From NCBI GenBank assembly GCA_037954235.1, contig JBBMOA010000007.1:23877457-23941456 (forward strand): 64,000 bases of DNA, read 5' to 3'. The translations under genes were made by a program, and so were the position numbers. The notes under the pieces were generated by a model, which had not been told where the DNA came from, searched no databases, and saw nothing but the letters and a program-made list of their open reading frames with translations. The stretch is from Aulostomus chinensis (Eukaryota; Chordata; Actinopteri; Syngnathiformes; Aulostomidae). Positions 25,401-37,388 of the stretch are shown here, piece after piece; within the stretch, counting starts at the first letter, position 1; every line of letters begins with the position of its first letter.

Positions 25401-28400
25401 TCAGTATTCAAAGAAGCAAGTTTCCAAACAATGATCCAGTCGAATTACCATGATATTTAAAATTCCTTGTCCCTGCTCATTTTATTATCTAATGGATTAG
25501 TGACGTAGTATAAATGTAATACAATACCAACCATTTAGTTCCATAGCAATGTTGTTCGGTTTGATAATATAATTTCCTAAACAGGTTGAAGCATGAGAAT
25601 CTGGTGGACATGGTTGGCTTTTCCTGTGATGGACAGTATCCATGTTTGGTGTACGCCTTCATGGCTCATGGTTCTCTACTCGACCGACTTGCGTGCCTGG
25701 TGAGCCCCGCCTACCCCACAGATGCTGTTCTCTTGTACTTTTACACATGTCATTAAACCTGTCCTCAGGGAGACAGTCCTCCACTGACCTGGCTGCAGAG
25801 GTGCCTGATTGCTGAGGGGACAGCAAGAGGTTTGGAGTATTTGCACATTAACCATCATGTCCACAGAGACGTTAAAAGGTACATAAGTGTGGTCCTCATT
25901 ATCAATTGACTATAAATGATCTTGGTTTAAGTTTATGTTTGGAATTCCATCAAGTATTCATTTTATAGTCAAAAGTTAGATGGGAAGGTGCATCTCATTC
26001 TCATTTATGCATGCTAGCTGTTAGCTTACTATTAAACTACACAGCCTTATTGTCATTTCACATTTTTGGAATGATTTACAAACAATTTTTAACGTGTAAA
26101 TTACTGAGCATAACGCGAGAGCACCAGTAATTGCATTTCATAAGCGTCAAACTAGTCATATCAACTATTAAAGGGACAGTTTGAAAATTTTGGACATGAG
26201 CAGGTGTCCATCATATTCCTGTAAACCATGTTGTTTAAAAATGTGTTAAGTGTTGAATAATGAGCCAGTTAGCTCACCGTTCCCTCTATTTCAAGTCAGT
26301 GTACCAAACGAACAAATGTCTTGCTTTCATATTTTAAAGAAAACAACACAAGAGTGATATTGCTCTTGTCCTCTAACTCTTGGCCAGTAAATGTGTAATT
26401 TTTTAACATGAGTATAACTCAATAAAACTTCTAGAGTCAAAATCCATAGTCTGTTTTTCTTTTTCTGCCAGTGCAAATATCCTATTGGATGAAGGATTTG
26501 TGGCAAAAATCTCAGACTTTGGGTTGTCAAGGGCCTCAGCAAAGCGGACCTCAACAACCATGATGACAGAGAGGATCGTGGGTACCTGTGCTTACATGGC
26601 ACCCGAGGCTCTCAGAGGCGAAATCACACCAAAATCAGACGTTTTCAGCTTTGGAGTGGTAGGTGGTCCGCAGACACAGATGCACACACACAACTCAAAT
26701 ACTTGAAAAGTGAATGAAAGTGGTACTTCACCAGGATCACCAAAAAGCGTACTTTGCCCTTCAACAACTCAGATGTGGGTGTTTTGAAGTCACTGAGACT
26801 TGTTACCCTCCTCTAGAATGCGGCAACACCAACCACCTGCTGTATATTTAGCTTGAAGCTAATGGTGCTTTGCGGCTGGTTACAGCAACAGAACAACAGC
26901 AAAACTGCCCAGAAATGTCAGTTTAAAAACTCTTAACTACATTGTTTGGTATAATTCACATCTTCTTTATCCAGCTGTATGCTCAGTAATACACACACAC
27001 ACACACACACATACACACACAAAAAAAACGTTTTTTGGTAGTATTGTTATTTTTTTGCTGCAGTATCCATTGTTAGCTGTCAGTTGCCACTAGCTTCAGG
27101 CTAACAAAATGAATGTGGCTGGCTCTTACTGCATTCTAGAGCCAAAAGGAGCAGGAGGGAAGCAATGTCTTCATGAGTTTAAGACACCCATTTGTGAATC
27201 CATCCATCCATCCATTGTCTTCCGCTTATTCCTACATTAAGGGTCGCGGGGGGGCTGGAGCCTATCCCAGCTTCAACGGGTGAGAGGCAGGGTTCACCCT
27301 GGACAGGTCGCCAGTCCATCACAGGGCCAACACAGAGAGACAAACAACCATTCACACTCATATTCATACCTACGGTCAATTTAGAGTGTCCAATTAGCCT
27401 CATCCCCAATTGCATGTCTTTGGAAGTTGGGAAGAAGCTGGAGTACCAGAGAGAACCCACGCAGACACGGGGAGAACATGGAGACTCCACACAGAAAGAT
27501 CCCCTGCCCGAGTGGGGACTCGAACCCAGAACCTTCTTGCTGTGAGGCGACAGTGCTGACCACTGCACCACCGTGCAGCCCCCCATTTGTGAATACTTTT
27601 CACAATTTTTAGTAGAAGTATAGCTTTAATATGTCAAGGCAAGTTAAAAATGCAACCTGTAAAATAGTGAACTCAATGTTGAAATTCTCCTGTTCTCCCT
27701 AACTATTTACATAAATACAGGACACAAACATTACAGTTGTGAAACTGGAGCTCTATTTCCTGTATCATCTGTCAATATTTCCTCCTGTAACTTCAGAGCC
27801 AGTTTAGAAGCACAGCTGCAGTGTATTAGTTGTTGCTTTAATACCCGACATAGTGAGTGATTGATGAGCTCAGTCGTGTGTAAATCTTCCTGACCTTCCA
27901 TATAGCAGCTTATACTGTATATGTCATGTTAGTGGGAACACTGGAGTATCTGTGAGGCTACTTGGCCCATGTTGGGCTAAGAAATGTCTTCTGTCAGTCG
28001 GGGCCATGTGATTAACCCCACGTCTCCACCATCTACAGGTGTTGTTAGAAATATTGTCTGGACTCCCTCCAGCTGATGAAAACCGTGAGCCACAGTTCCT
28101 GGTAAGCAGCACAAAAGAGGCTTTCACCATGTTACAGTTTACAATTACAGTTTATTAAAGAAATTGTATTTCATTAGCGAGGGAATGTTATCGGTTACTA
28201 ATCCGCTAACAGGAACTGGAAAGGTCAACCTTGCATTTCCTCACCAAACGCACCTGTTACAACACAATTTTAGACTGCATTGACATTGCTGATTGAGTCT
28301 CCAAATCAAGTTCCGTCAGCATGATGAAAGCGAAAGCCTTCTATTCACTCACTCCCTCAAATCATGACCTGTGGCGTGGTTTATAGCGTGAGTTCCTTCT

Positions 28401-28953
28401 CAGATGGAAATGTGGCATGACATTGATGATGAAGACGAGGATTTGACCCTGGAGACTTTTCTGGACAAGAAACTGGGAGATGTAGAGCTGAGCCAGGCAG
28501 AGAGTATCTACTCTCTGGCTCGTAACTGTCTTTGTGAGAGGAAAAACAGACGGCCGGTCACGCAGCAGGTACAGTAAACATGATCACTGGCACACGCATG
28601 TGTGCAACTACATGTGTCGTTATAAGCTCCACATTTATTTGTAAGGGTGAGACGTGTGATACTGCTAAATAATCTTGTATGAACACGAACAATTATGTCA
28701 GTTTCACTGTTCTTTCTTTTATTTTTTCGGTCAATTTTTTTTCCCCACTGAGGAGTAAATCAGATGCTAGAGACAGATAACATAAAATCAGCTGGATGAA
28801 ATAGTGGACTGTATTGGATTTATTTCTGCAGATGATTTAATTCCAGACCTCATGCATTTTAATTTGTAAATTTGTTTTTAATGTCTGTGTCTGTGTGGAC
28901 AGGTCCTGTCAGAGCTTAAAGGAGTTGTCAAAATCATGTCACTGGATTTTTAA
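22464..28953 (+). CDS. irak4: Interleukin-1 receptor-associated kinase 4 (11 coding exons, 463 aa)
   Basis: IRAK4 is the Ser/Thr kinase that joins MyD88 in the Myddosome and phosphorylates IRAK1/2 in Toll-like and IL-1 receptor signalling. Coding exons: 22464-22624, 22756-22901, 23707-23874, 24755-24915, 24997-25061, 25585-25699, 25769-25878, 26472-26658, 28039-28101, 28404-28568, 28903-28953. All have GT-AG borders and keep frame; total 1392 nt with the stop (human is 460 aa). The N-terminal death domain occupies about residues 1-105. The kinase domain starts near 160: glycine loop 188-193, Lys208, helix-C Glu228, tyrosine gatekeeper 257, HRD 304-306, DFG 324-326, APE 352-354. The start at 22464 (MNKSVT) matches human MNKPIT. 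An in-frame ATG at 22431, just after a stop, could add 11 residues. Odd: the activation loop is one residue longer than human and has Glu342 in place of human Ser346. Introns 3 and 8 carry SINEs. Confidence 0.97.
24125..24318 (-). mobile_element. Partial SINE copy in irak4 intron 3
   Basis: It starts with the CCATCCATCCAT tail and shares the conserved core (GGAGCCTATCCCAGC, then GGGGTTCACCCTGGA) with the other copies. After about 24260 it departs from them into sequence containing TTGCTCAAGGACACTTGGACATG. The tRNA-like head with A and B boxes is absent, so this copy is truncated or belongs to a variant subfamily. Confidence 0.75.
26990..27020. repeat. (CA)n microsatellite in irak4 intron 8
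   Basis: CA run with one AT interruption, more than 300 bp inside the intron and not close to either splice site. Confidence 0.93.
27200..27581 (-). mobile_element. Full-length tRNA-derived SINE in irak4 intron 8
   Basis: Read on the minus strand, the element begins with a tRNA-like head. The A box TGGTGCAGTGGT lies at 27570-27559 and the B box GGTTCGAGTCC about 35 nt further on. It ends in a (TGGA)n tail. A perfect 13-bp target-site duplication, CCCATTTGTGAAT, flanks it at 27187-27199 and 27582-27594. This shows insertion by target-primed reverse transcription. It lies antisense to irak4. Confidence 0.9.
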
Positions 28954-29236
28954 TCCCAGGAGCGTTACGCGGTAACTGGTTCAGCTCCAGTCACTGGTGG
29001 ACATTTCCTTCAAGACTTTAAAAAAAAAAGCGTGGATCAACAGACCACCATTTTTACAATTTGCTATGAACTGTCAAGATTTTATTTTCAGTGATATCCC
29101 ATATTATGTATTGTACATATTCTGTTGCAGGGATACTGTATATTGAAAGGGATTTATTGAGATAGAGAATGAGTGAGAATGTTAGTTTTTCAAGCAGTGC
29201 TTCTATTATGTAATTATTGTAAATTTTTTTATAATG

Positions 29237-29242
29237 AATAAA
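29237..29242 (+). terminator. irak4: Poly(A) signal, probable irak4
   Basis: AATAAA lies 284 bp after the irak4 stop codon, giving a short 3' UTR. A second AATAAA at 29449-29454 is a possible alternative. Confidence 0.6.
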
Positions 29243-29262
29243 ACAGCGTGTGATTTAAATAT

Positions 29263-29268
29263 TTTATT
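29263..29268 (-). terminator. twf1: Poly(A) signal, probable twf1
   Basis: TTTATT on the plus strand is AATAAA for twf1, about 1.0 kb after its stop codon. Weaker ATTAAA variants nearer the stop (29446-29451 and about 29978-29983) could also be used. Confidence 0.45.
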
Positions 29269-30283
29269 TTTCTTCTTTAAAAGAAAGATTTGTAAGAAAA
29301 CAAATAAGAACAAACATGTTTCTTTTTTCTATTACAATGACACTGTATGAATATAAAGGGATTTTTTTTTTCCCCCCTTTCAAACATGAGGTGAGCTTAG
29401 TAGTTTGCCTATTATTAATCAGTAGACCAGTGGTGGTGGCAACGTTTTAATAAAGGTGAAATATTCCCTTTCCTATTCACTTGCTAGGCTGTCTCTCTCT
29501 CTCTCTTGTATGGGAATCATCCAACGTTTGAGTAGCTTCCCCTTAGTGAAATCTGAGAAGTATTGATGTAATATTTCTGGAAGCCCCTGCTCTTTCCACT
29601 ATTGATCCTCACTGACACCGTCACCGGAACAGACCAGACTGTTTCTTAATCATAGAGCATCACACAGCTACAATATGTACATTTACAGCACTTGCATAGA
29701 AAAATAAGTTTCTCAGCAGATGATTTCTCATGTAAACCACAGTTATATCAAAAAGAAGGAATTTTCCAATATAAAATGCACTGTTAAAATGAATCAATAG
29801 ACACAAGTGGGATCATATCTTCTCTGATTTGGAGCACCTAAGTTGTGCAAACAGTAGGAGACACTAACACATGAGACATTATGGACACAGACTTAAGGAA
29901 TGCAAGTTAAGAATTCAAACGTGAACTCAATAGTGGAATTTTAGATTGGCGTAAGTTCACTTTTCTTTTTTCTTTTTTTTAATCTTGAAGCTGGCAAAAA
30001 TTGAAAACCTCAGTTTGACTTTGCTCATGTTTGTGGATGTAGTAACATACATAAATAGATTCCCATTTGACGAGCTACAAATGGAAATTCGGAAATGTGT
30101 CATTGCTCAGTTGTCCTTGGCGTGCATAGTTGGGTCTGTGGGTGAACTTAGTGGGAATTTGAGGTTGCTGTCTTATTCTTTTAAACAAGCATGTCAAATA
30201 TGATTCTACCCCCTCCCCCATAATCGCAGGAATGTTCCACTATGGAACGTGTTTAGGGGTGGTGGTTGGGTGCAGAGGTCTAT

Positions 30284-33200
30284 TTAGTCTTCCTCTTGTC
30301 CCTCTGTGGGTGGTCGGGTGATACGGCGACCGCCCCTCTTCCCTTGGGGGCCTTTAGGCTTGGCAAAAGCCTGCTTGTGTGCATGCTGCTTAGGATGCAC
30401 CTCCTCGTACATGAAGTCACTGGTCAGGTCATCCCCGTTATCGATCTCCAGCTGGGACAAAACAGGGAAAAACAGGAGCAGATGAACTAGACAGCAGAGG
30501 CGAGTCAGTCTACCCTCGAGATTTTCATCAAATCAATTCCCTTCATACATTAACAGAATTGTTTCCACCTTAGATCACTGCTAACGTCATGAGAATTTCA
30601 TACAGCGCCTTTCTACTTCAACAGTACCTCAACCATTGGTTCCATAACTTAGAACTGTGAACTCCAATTGCCATCACTGTCTCCAGTTATTCATTTTATC
30701 TTTATCTTTTTCTTACATACTTGTGTTATATTTATATTCGGTTTCTCTTGCACAGTGGTCACTTTTCATTTCACTGCCACTGTACCTGTACATTTAGGCA
30801 TGTGACAAATAAAAACTTGAATAACTTGAATTTAACAAAAATAGATCATTTCTCACCTTTTTCTCAATCTCAATCTGCAGTTTATTTTCCACCATGTCAA
30901 CCAAGGGATTTTTGCAGCTGGAATACAGCATCCTCTCTCGGATGCTGCACTTGTACCCGGGCATAGAATAAATGAAGACTGCAGCCGAAAAGGAGGCAGA
31001 GAGAACATTCAAACCAGGTGGAGAGGAAGAGGCTGTGCGTCAACAAGCACTCGTGAGACTTTTATTCACCTGTGGACTCTAAGTAGTCGCCTTCATGGGA
31101 ATGTTTGTAGAGGAAGAAGTGGTAACGGGCCGAATCTTTAGGGATTCTCATCGGCAGGTCTTTCAACTCTGTCGGCTCAGTGCTGCACAACAGAATCAGC
31201 TCCTGTTCAAAGTCGACTTGCTGTTGGGGGAAAAAACAAAACAAAAACAAACCACAAATAAAAGTCACTCTCTGGATTTATGGTGCGCATTTGCAAACAA
31301 GTCCCTGCTTTGAATACTGATCGTGTTGTGAAAGGGAGGGGACGGCGCACACCCAGCCACCTCCCTCTCGCTCAGGTGTATTCTACCAAAACATTTACTC
31401 AGGACTGTGCCTCTGAGCTTTCACCAACCTTCAATACATGAACAGAACACAACATTTTGCTCTACCCGAAAAGCTTTTAGGCTAACAAACAAAAAGAGAA
31501 TTGAGACAAGGCTGCAACACAATTATTCCTTTGTGCTTTGCACTGATCTGATCTTGTGATATATGCCCTTTGAATTGCAATGAGAAGAATTCTCGCACAA
31601 AGGCTTTTAGTTGAAATGAGCAAGTCATTGTGTTGGTCTGCAAACAATGCTTTATATATTTAGGGGAAAAAAAGTTGAATTTCTCGAAACAAGACAAGAT
31701 GAAAGACGGAGGACCGGTTTCAACGTATCGACCCGTCTAGGAGCACCTGTTGAACCGTGAGAGTCTGTTCAGGACTCACCAGTTGGACATAGTTGAGTTT
31801 CTTGTCCCTGAAACGTTCCAGCGCTGCAACAGCATCTTGGTGAAGGGGGAAGGCCACACCTTGCAGGGTCTGGTGCTTGGTGTCCACACAGATGTCGGTC
31901 TGCACCTGTACAAAAAACACACACACACACACACACGGTGAAGTTCTAGACAGTACTTTTGCTGGGATGTTATGCTACATATTTAAAATGGACCAGACCG
32001 AATGCATGAAATGTGTGCGCAAATGTGTCATAAGTAACATGTTAAAATACAGCAGTCATTGTTTTCAATTACTTATTTGCATCGATGCTTTTAGACATGA
32101 TTTTAATGCTCTCTGTTACTTGTTTCACAAAAACATTTCTATTTGCATATCATTTTTTTCTCAAAACAAGCTCAACTCTTTATTGAAACGTTCAATTTTA
32201 ACTGCTGCATATCTAACTGTGATGTCATTTTGTTTGTGTGCTTTTGTGTTCATAACAATTTCAGCATGAACACACGTACACACACACACACACACACACT
32301 CAGATGCAACCACAATCTCATCAAACTGGTGACATCGTGCTGTAGTTACTGACCTACATTTTACTGTATTCTGGCCGTAAGAGGGAACAAATCAATGTTC
32401 TTTCCAAGCGATGATGATTTTAGAGTCTGGATGACGAATGATAACCTTCATTTTAGTCGTCAGGAAGTAAAAGGTTTACAAGCGCAACAAGCAGCTTGAA
32501 TTCTGAAGCGTGATGATTACAGATGAGGTGCTTGTATCGAAAGTGACAAGGCGCATCCACAAAATCACACTGAAAACTGGAAATGCTGGGGGGTGGGAAT
32601 TACACTGATGGATTGCGTCTATTTTTAGAAGCCTGTTCCCACAAAATGAAATGCTGTGCAAACATGATTGAGCTTCTGATGTGGCTACTTCGCGTACCGA
32701 GAAGGATTGCTGGTGTTTTATCCATCTGCTTAGCGAGAGGCAGGCAGTTGCCGAGCCATGGCGATGATAAATATTTCAAAGCCTCTTTTTCATCTAGGTG
32801 CTACAGATTAATGTTATATTATCTTCTCTCCGCAGCTGGTCTATCTATCCTATCTGAGCTGGTCATTTTAATTGGCCGTACTTTGGAGAGAGGAACTAAA
32901 TATCTCTAAGCATTTCCATATATGGTCAGGAGCTGCTTCTTGTTTATCAAACAGACTGAGAAAGCAGCAATTAAAATAGGCTGTTTAATAAAAAGATGAA
33001 TGGTGGTTTTGATTTATTCATAGGAGCAGTGGCTTTAATGCTTCAGCAGAGGCCAGAGAAGTTCAGGTTGTTTGTCCCATTCTCATTAACACAGTATCTC
33101 AAGAACGCCTCCGGGGAACAGCTTCAAACTTTGGCACAAACACGCCCACTGAGACTCCAGGTTGAACTGAAAAATAACAAAAGTTAACCTGACAAAGGTG

Positions 33201-34281
33201 AAGGTCACACGACGACAGCGTAAGCTTGGACCGAAGCAAAGATTTCCAAGCCAGTTGGATATTTGGCCCAAAAGATATCGAATTTCAATGTCCTCTGGAG
33301 TTGAACGCGGCAGAGTAACGCCTCCAAGCCACTAGAGGGTGGGATTACACTTCAGCGGAGGTCTGACACCTGACAGTTCAGTCTGAACAAGCAGTAGCAG
33401 CAAAGTGACATAGCGTCACAATCAGCACGGCGAACCCAGTCACACACTTCATATTTTATTATTGCACAAATCATACAACCCTTTAAACCCTCCAGAACAG
33501 AACTGGTCCAAACGAGCGTGTGCCTTAACACCTGCACTGAACCAGGTCTGAAGAAAACCCTGATGTCTGACGACTAAATCCAGCTGGACCATGACCTGGT
33601 TGAATGAAAATCCTGAAACATGTGAATGGCCGAGCCCTTCGCTATTGTGCGACTGAACTAAAGCATATCATGTTACATTGTTTCTTTATCTTAATGCTGC
33701 AGCACAATGCCCCGCTCACCTGTGCTCCAGGCAGAAACACCGACATCTGGGTCATCACAGCTAAAGAGCGTCAACATCTGCATCGGGGGAAATATCCAAT
33801 CTCATCTTTTACTGTGTTGTTTGACGGGCGAAATGGGTTTTTTATGTGTGCAGACAATATTCTAATGGAGCGATGGATGTGAGCTGTAAGAGCCTAATAG
33901 ATTCATCTCTGCCAGCATCCTGCTGTTCTAACGGATCAGCGTCTTTGCTCGGTGTCGAGAGTGCCGGGCCAGCATATGCACGCTTGCACTGCTGCTGACC
34001 TTGTGCTGTTTTTTTTGAGGATGCATTGCTGGCTTTCTCCCATACTTCCCAGACACGACAGATGTGATTAGGAGGAATACTGTTGTGGGTTGCTTTAGCT
34101 TCTTCTCACCCCCCCCCCCAACCCAACCAACCACAACCACCTCATGTAGAAGGAGGACATGAGCATCATCCCTTTTCAGATCAGAAACAGAGACTAAACC
34201 TAATCCACGCCCACTTCACAACACTTACACTCGTCAACAAGCAATTGAATCTGTGTAAACAAGCACAAAAAATCAAATCAC

Positions 34282-34329
<48 letters not shown>

Positions 34330-37300
34330 CTCATTTAGTTTAATCTGTCTCAGTTCCTCCTCTGCAGCAGTGAGGGGCAGGGGAGCAGCCTGTGAGGTCA
34401 GATATTTCCTGTATCCGCTGAGATTTAAATCATCCTGGGGACCAAAGAAACCATAACACATAAAATGCATATATGATGGAATATTCTCACAGAATCTATG
34501 AAAGAGCGTTTCACAACATTTTTTTACCTTTACAGTGGCGAAAATCTCATCCTTGATGTGCCCGCCTCCGAACTCTTTCTTCAGTGTGGCTCTGGTAGCA
34601 GCATATAACATTTTGTGTCTCACCTGTTAAAAATGGAAGAATTTTTTTGTTGTTGGAATGTTACGACCCCAAGAGCTTAAAAGGACGTAAAATGCCCTTT
34701 CATATGTCTTTTTTGGGGTAATTTTATTAAATATGTTGCAGCATAATGTGTATATCTTGCAACTTCTAAACTGCATTTTGTTCATTTAATGAGAGGATGT
34801 CCTGTCAAAAATGTATATTTTAAAGATTCAAATAAATTACTTCCTTAAGTTTTCATCTAAAATCAAACCGGACCAATTCAGCATTTAAACCACGATATTT
34901 CAGCACAAGCTTGCATTGGAAGAGTTTGCAATTTCAAGACAGGCCTCAACCTGAAGCCCTGCGCTGGGAGCTGAAGGACAAGAATGTGGAGCTCAGCCTC
35001 TCAGAGAGAAATAGAGTGAGACTGAGAGAGCGAGAGAGAGAGTGAAAGAGAGAGAGTGAGTGAGAGAGAGAATCCGAGGGCCACAAAACTGCAAAACAAA
35101 AGAAAGAACCAGCATGGTAGTTTGCGTCTCCTGCTGGTTTCTCCTTCGCGCCATACACTGCTGTTCTGAATCATCGAGGCACAAACCCTTGAAGTCGTTC
35201 ATCAAGTTTGATTGTGTGAGTCAGCAAATGTAAACACACATTTGCACGACGAAGTAAGGGGAGAACTCTTATGTTATCTATATATTTATAGCCTGTGTTT
35301 TGATTCAAGAATGCAGAGAGAATGTAGCTCTGCACTGAATTTATTTATGCACCTATAGGGAAGAAAGAAAGTAGCCTTGATGTGGTTAACTCCACCCATC
35401 TGATCCTCAAAGCAGGAGTAAACACGCCACGAAGTACGGAAAGCTACTCATTAACGTCTGGCTTTGGTTTTCTTACAGTAGAGTGGTCCGGAGACCAGGC
35501 CAGGAAGATCCACTCGTAGCCCTGGTTGTTAGTGGTGTCCAGCCGGTAAAGAATGTAGCAGGGCACGGCATCGTCGAGGAGGGGCAGCACTAAGGAGTCG
35601 TACTCCTGGTCCCACTGCTTTGACGCTTTCCTCGTGGCACCCAAAGTCAGCTGCTCTGGAATGCAGATGTGCAAAACATAACAGTGGATGAGTTTGTTAG
35701 TCATGCTGACAGGACAAGTCCCGGGAGAGAACGAGTTAAGAGGCTCCTTGGCGTTAGAAGCGGTAAACAAACTCTAATGCTCTTAAGATGCTTACCATCC
35801 TCGATGATGATCTTCAGGGCTCGGTATTGGTCTCCGCTCCTGGCGCTGGCAAAGACATCTTTCACATCATTGCCCGCTGATGAGGAAGAGACAGAGAAGA
35901 AGTCAGTGTCCTGTTCTTTTAAACTCTGTCACATGTATTTATGTGGCCGATCTAAAATGACTGGAGTTCAAAAACAATAAAAGACTAAAATAATCAATAT
36001 AATCAGATTTTTACAAAAAAAAATTAAAACGGATGAAGACTCATAACAGAAACCAAATGGCAAATGAAAGTAAACGTGATTTCAGTTTCATCTCGAAAGT
36101 GTCAACAGAATTAAATCCACTATTTGATGCGATGCCAGTTTAGGGACGCTAGTCGCAGACGGGCTTACTGACCAAACAATCTCTCTCAAATAAAAGCCCA
36201 GGGGACCAATGGTAGTGAGATTCCTCCAAAAACAAAACAAAACCCCAACCGTCAGATTTCTGCCAATATAGAACGATGCAACCAACCCACATGCAATAAT
36301 CTTCACCACTGGGAACAACAGCACCTCATCACATGTCCCTCATAATGTGCCTCTGCAGTCTCACCAGGTACAAAAACAACAAAACACACCCTCCTAGTAG
36401 TTGGGTTACGATGACAAGCTCAGGAACACTTTATTAACAGAGAGTTGACGTCCAAAAAATGACCTTTGACCCCCAAGTCCTGGTGTAAACAATTTGCATT
36501 CAGACCATATAAGGAGTTCCCTCTCTTCTGTATCTGTCCAATTGAAGAACCATGCAAAGACTTCAGGAAAATAGGAATGAAAAAAAAAACTATCATTTCT
36601 ACTTCAGCCTGTTTCAGACAGGTGCTGGTCATTTCATGTTCCTTCAGAGGGAAACCAGATTGGGTCGCAGTCAGTCATTTCAAATTAGAACCCTTTTAAC
36701 AGTGAAAAAGCCTCAAATACACACCGAATGAATGCTTCTGTTGAACTGGTGGTAGAGATACTAGCATCCCCTCACACCTCCTCTGACCTCCCCGACCGAA
36801 CACACACATTGTTTGCCCCCCCCCCCTCCTCCCCAGGGTGAAAAAGACAGTCAATGCAACAAAGCTGCGGCACTGCTGCAGAAACACACCGGACCGTCAC
36901 GCCCTGCTGAGGTCCGTTTAGACAACAACACACTGCAGGTAATGTCAGCTTCGCCCTCGTAATGATGGCAACATTTGCCGGTTTAACAGGCCACTAGGTT
37001 GGGGTTTTTTTTTCTTCCTTTTTTGAATAAAGGCGTCGCCCGTTCATTCAAAAGGACAATCAAATATTCCAAGAATCACAATGAGTAAGGGAAACGATTC
37101 CTGAGCCATTGTGGGAAACGAGAAATAGTCGTGATTGAAGGCGGCTGGTAAACCAGCTGAGGACTTACGGGTTCTGTCTCAAAGCCCCACAGTTCCAGCC
37201 GCTGATTACACATCACGATAGTTCAAGCTAGCTAGTAGTAGCTAGCCAACTTGACGCTAGCTCCACGGCGCAAGGACTTATCACAGCGGCCGAAATCTCG

Positions 37301-37388
37301 CGGAGGAGTCGCGGAGAAACGCAGAAGAACAGACGGAGGCTGAAAGCTGAGGAATGCATTTACCTTGAATGCCCGTTTGATGTGACAT
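30284..37388 (-). CDS. twf1: Twinfilin-1 (9 coding exons, 350 aa)
   Basis: Twinfilin is an ADF/cofilin-family protein that binds ADP-actin monomers, caps and depolymerises filament barbed ends and binds capping protein. Coding exons in transcript order: 37388-37364, 35876-35796, 35655-35477, 34623-34528, 34434-34330, 31905-31780, 31220-31070, 30978-30857, 30451-30284. All have GT-AG borders and stay in frame; 1053 nt with the stop gives 350 residues, the same as human. The first exon encodes only MSHQTGIQ plus one base. ADF-H domain 1 is about residues 4-139 (EWIFLAWSPDHS is clear), domain 2 about 177-313 (RYHFFLYKHSHEGDYLES, then SMPGYKCSIRERMLYSSCK). A basic tail (KPKGPQGKRGGRR) matches the capping-protein and phosphoinositide binding tail. 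Intron 5 (34329-31906) has AC repeats at its donor and GT repeats at its acceptor. The gene is convergent with irak4. Confidence 0.98.
31918..31936 (-). repeat. (GT)n tract beside the twf1 intron 5 acceptor
   Basis: CA on the plus strand, so GT in the twf1 transcript. The 19-nt run is followed by six T and GTACAG, so it ends 12 nt before the exon. It can pair with the AC run at the start of the same intron (34283-34327). Confidence 0.95.
32277..32299 (-). repeat. Internal (GT)n tract in twf1 intron 5
   Basis: CA on the plus strand. It is GT-sense in the twf1 pre-mRNA, about 370 nt before the acceptor, and is a possible competing partner for the AC run at the intron start. Confidence 0.93.
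33056..33215. repeat. Degenerate dispersed-repeat fragment in twf1 intron 5
   Basis: The block contains TATCTCAAGAACGCCT, then CTTCAAACTTTGGCACAAAC and later AAAGGTGAAGGTCACA. I recognise this pattern as a common interspersed repeat of fish genomes. I cannot assign a family and see no clear ends or duplication. Confidence 0.45.
34283..34327 (-). repeat. (AC)n tract at the twf1 intron 5 donor
   Basis: TG on the plus strand. In the twf1 transcript exon 5 ends GAG and the intron begins GT followed at once by a 45-nt uninterrupted AC run. The donor itself (GTACAC) is therefore built from the repeat and departs from the GTRAGT consensus. Confidence 0.97.
35001..35071. repeat. (GA)n-rich tract in twf1 intron 3
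   Basis: Imperfect GAGA purine run, which is CT-rich in the twf1 transcript. It lies about 380 nt before the exon 4 acceptor. Confidence 0.9.

Noticed and set aside
26990..27020. CA repeat in irak4 intron 8 as a second AC/GT folding intron
   Set aside because: It lies over 300 nt from the donor and no GT run is near the acceptor at 28038.
27179..27586. 135-codon minus-strand frame, with similar frames at 38334-38765, 42206-42487, 55088-55378 and 59792-60172
   Set aside because: These frames resemble each other only because they are translations of the same SINE family.
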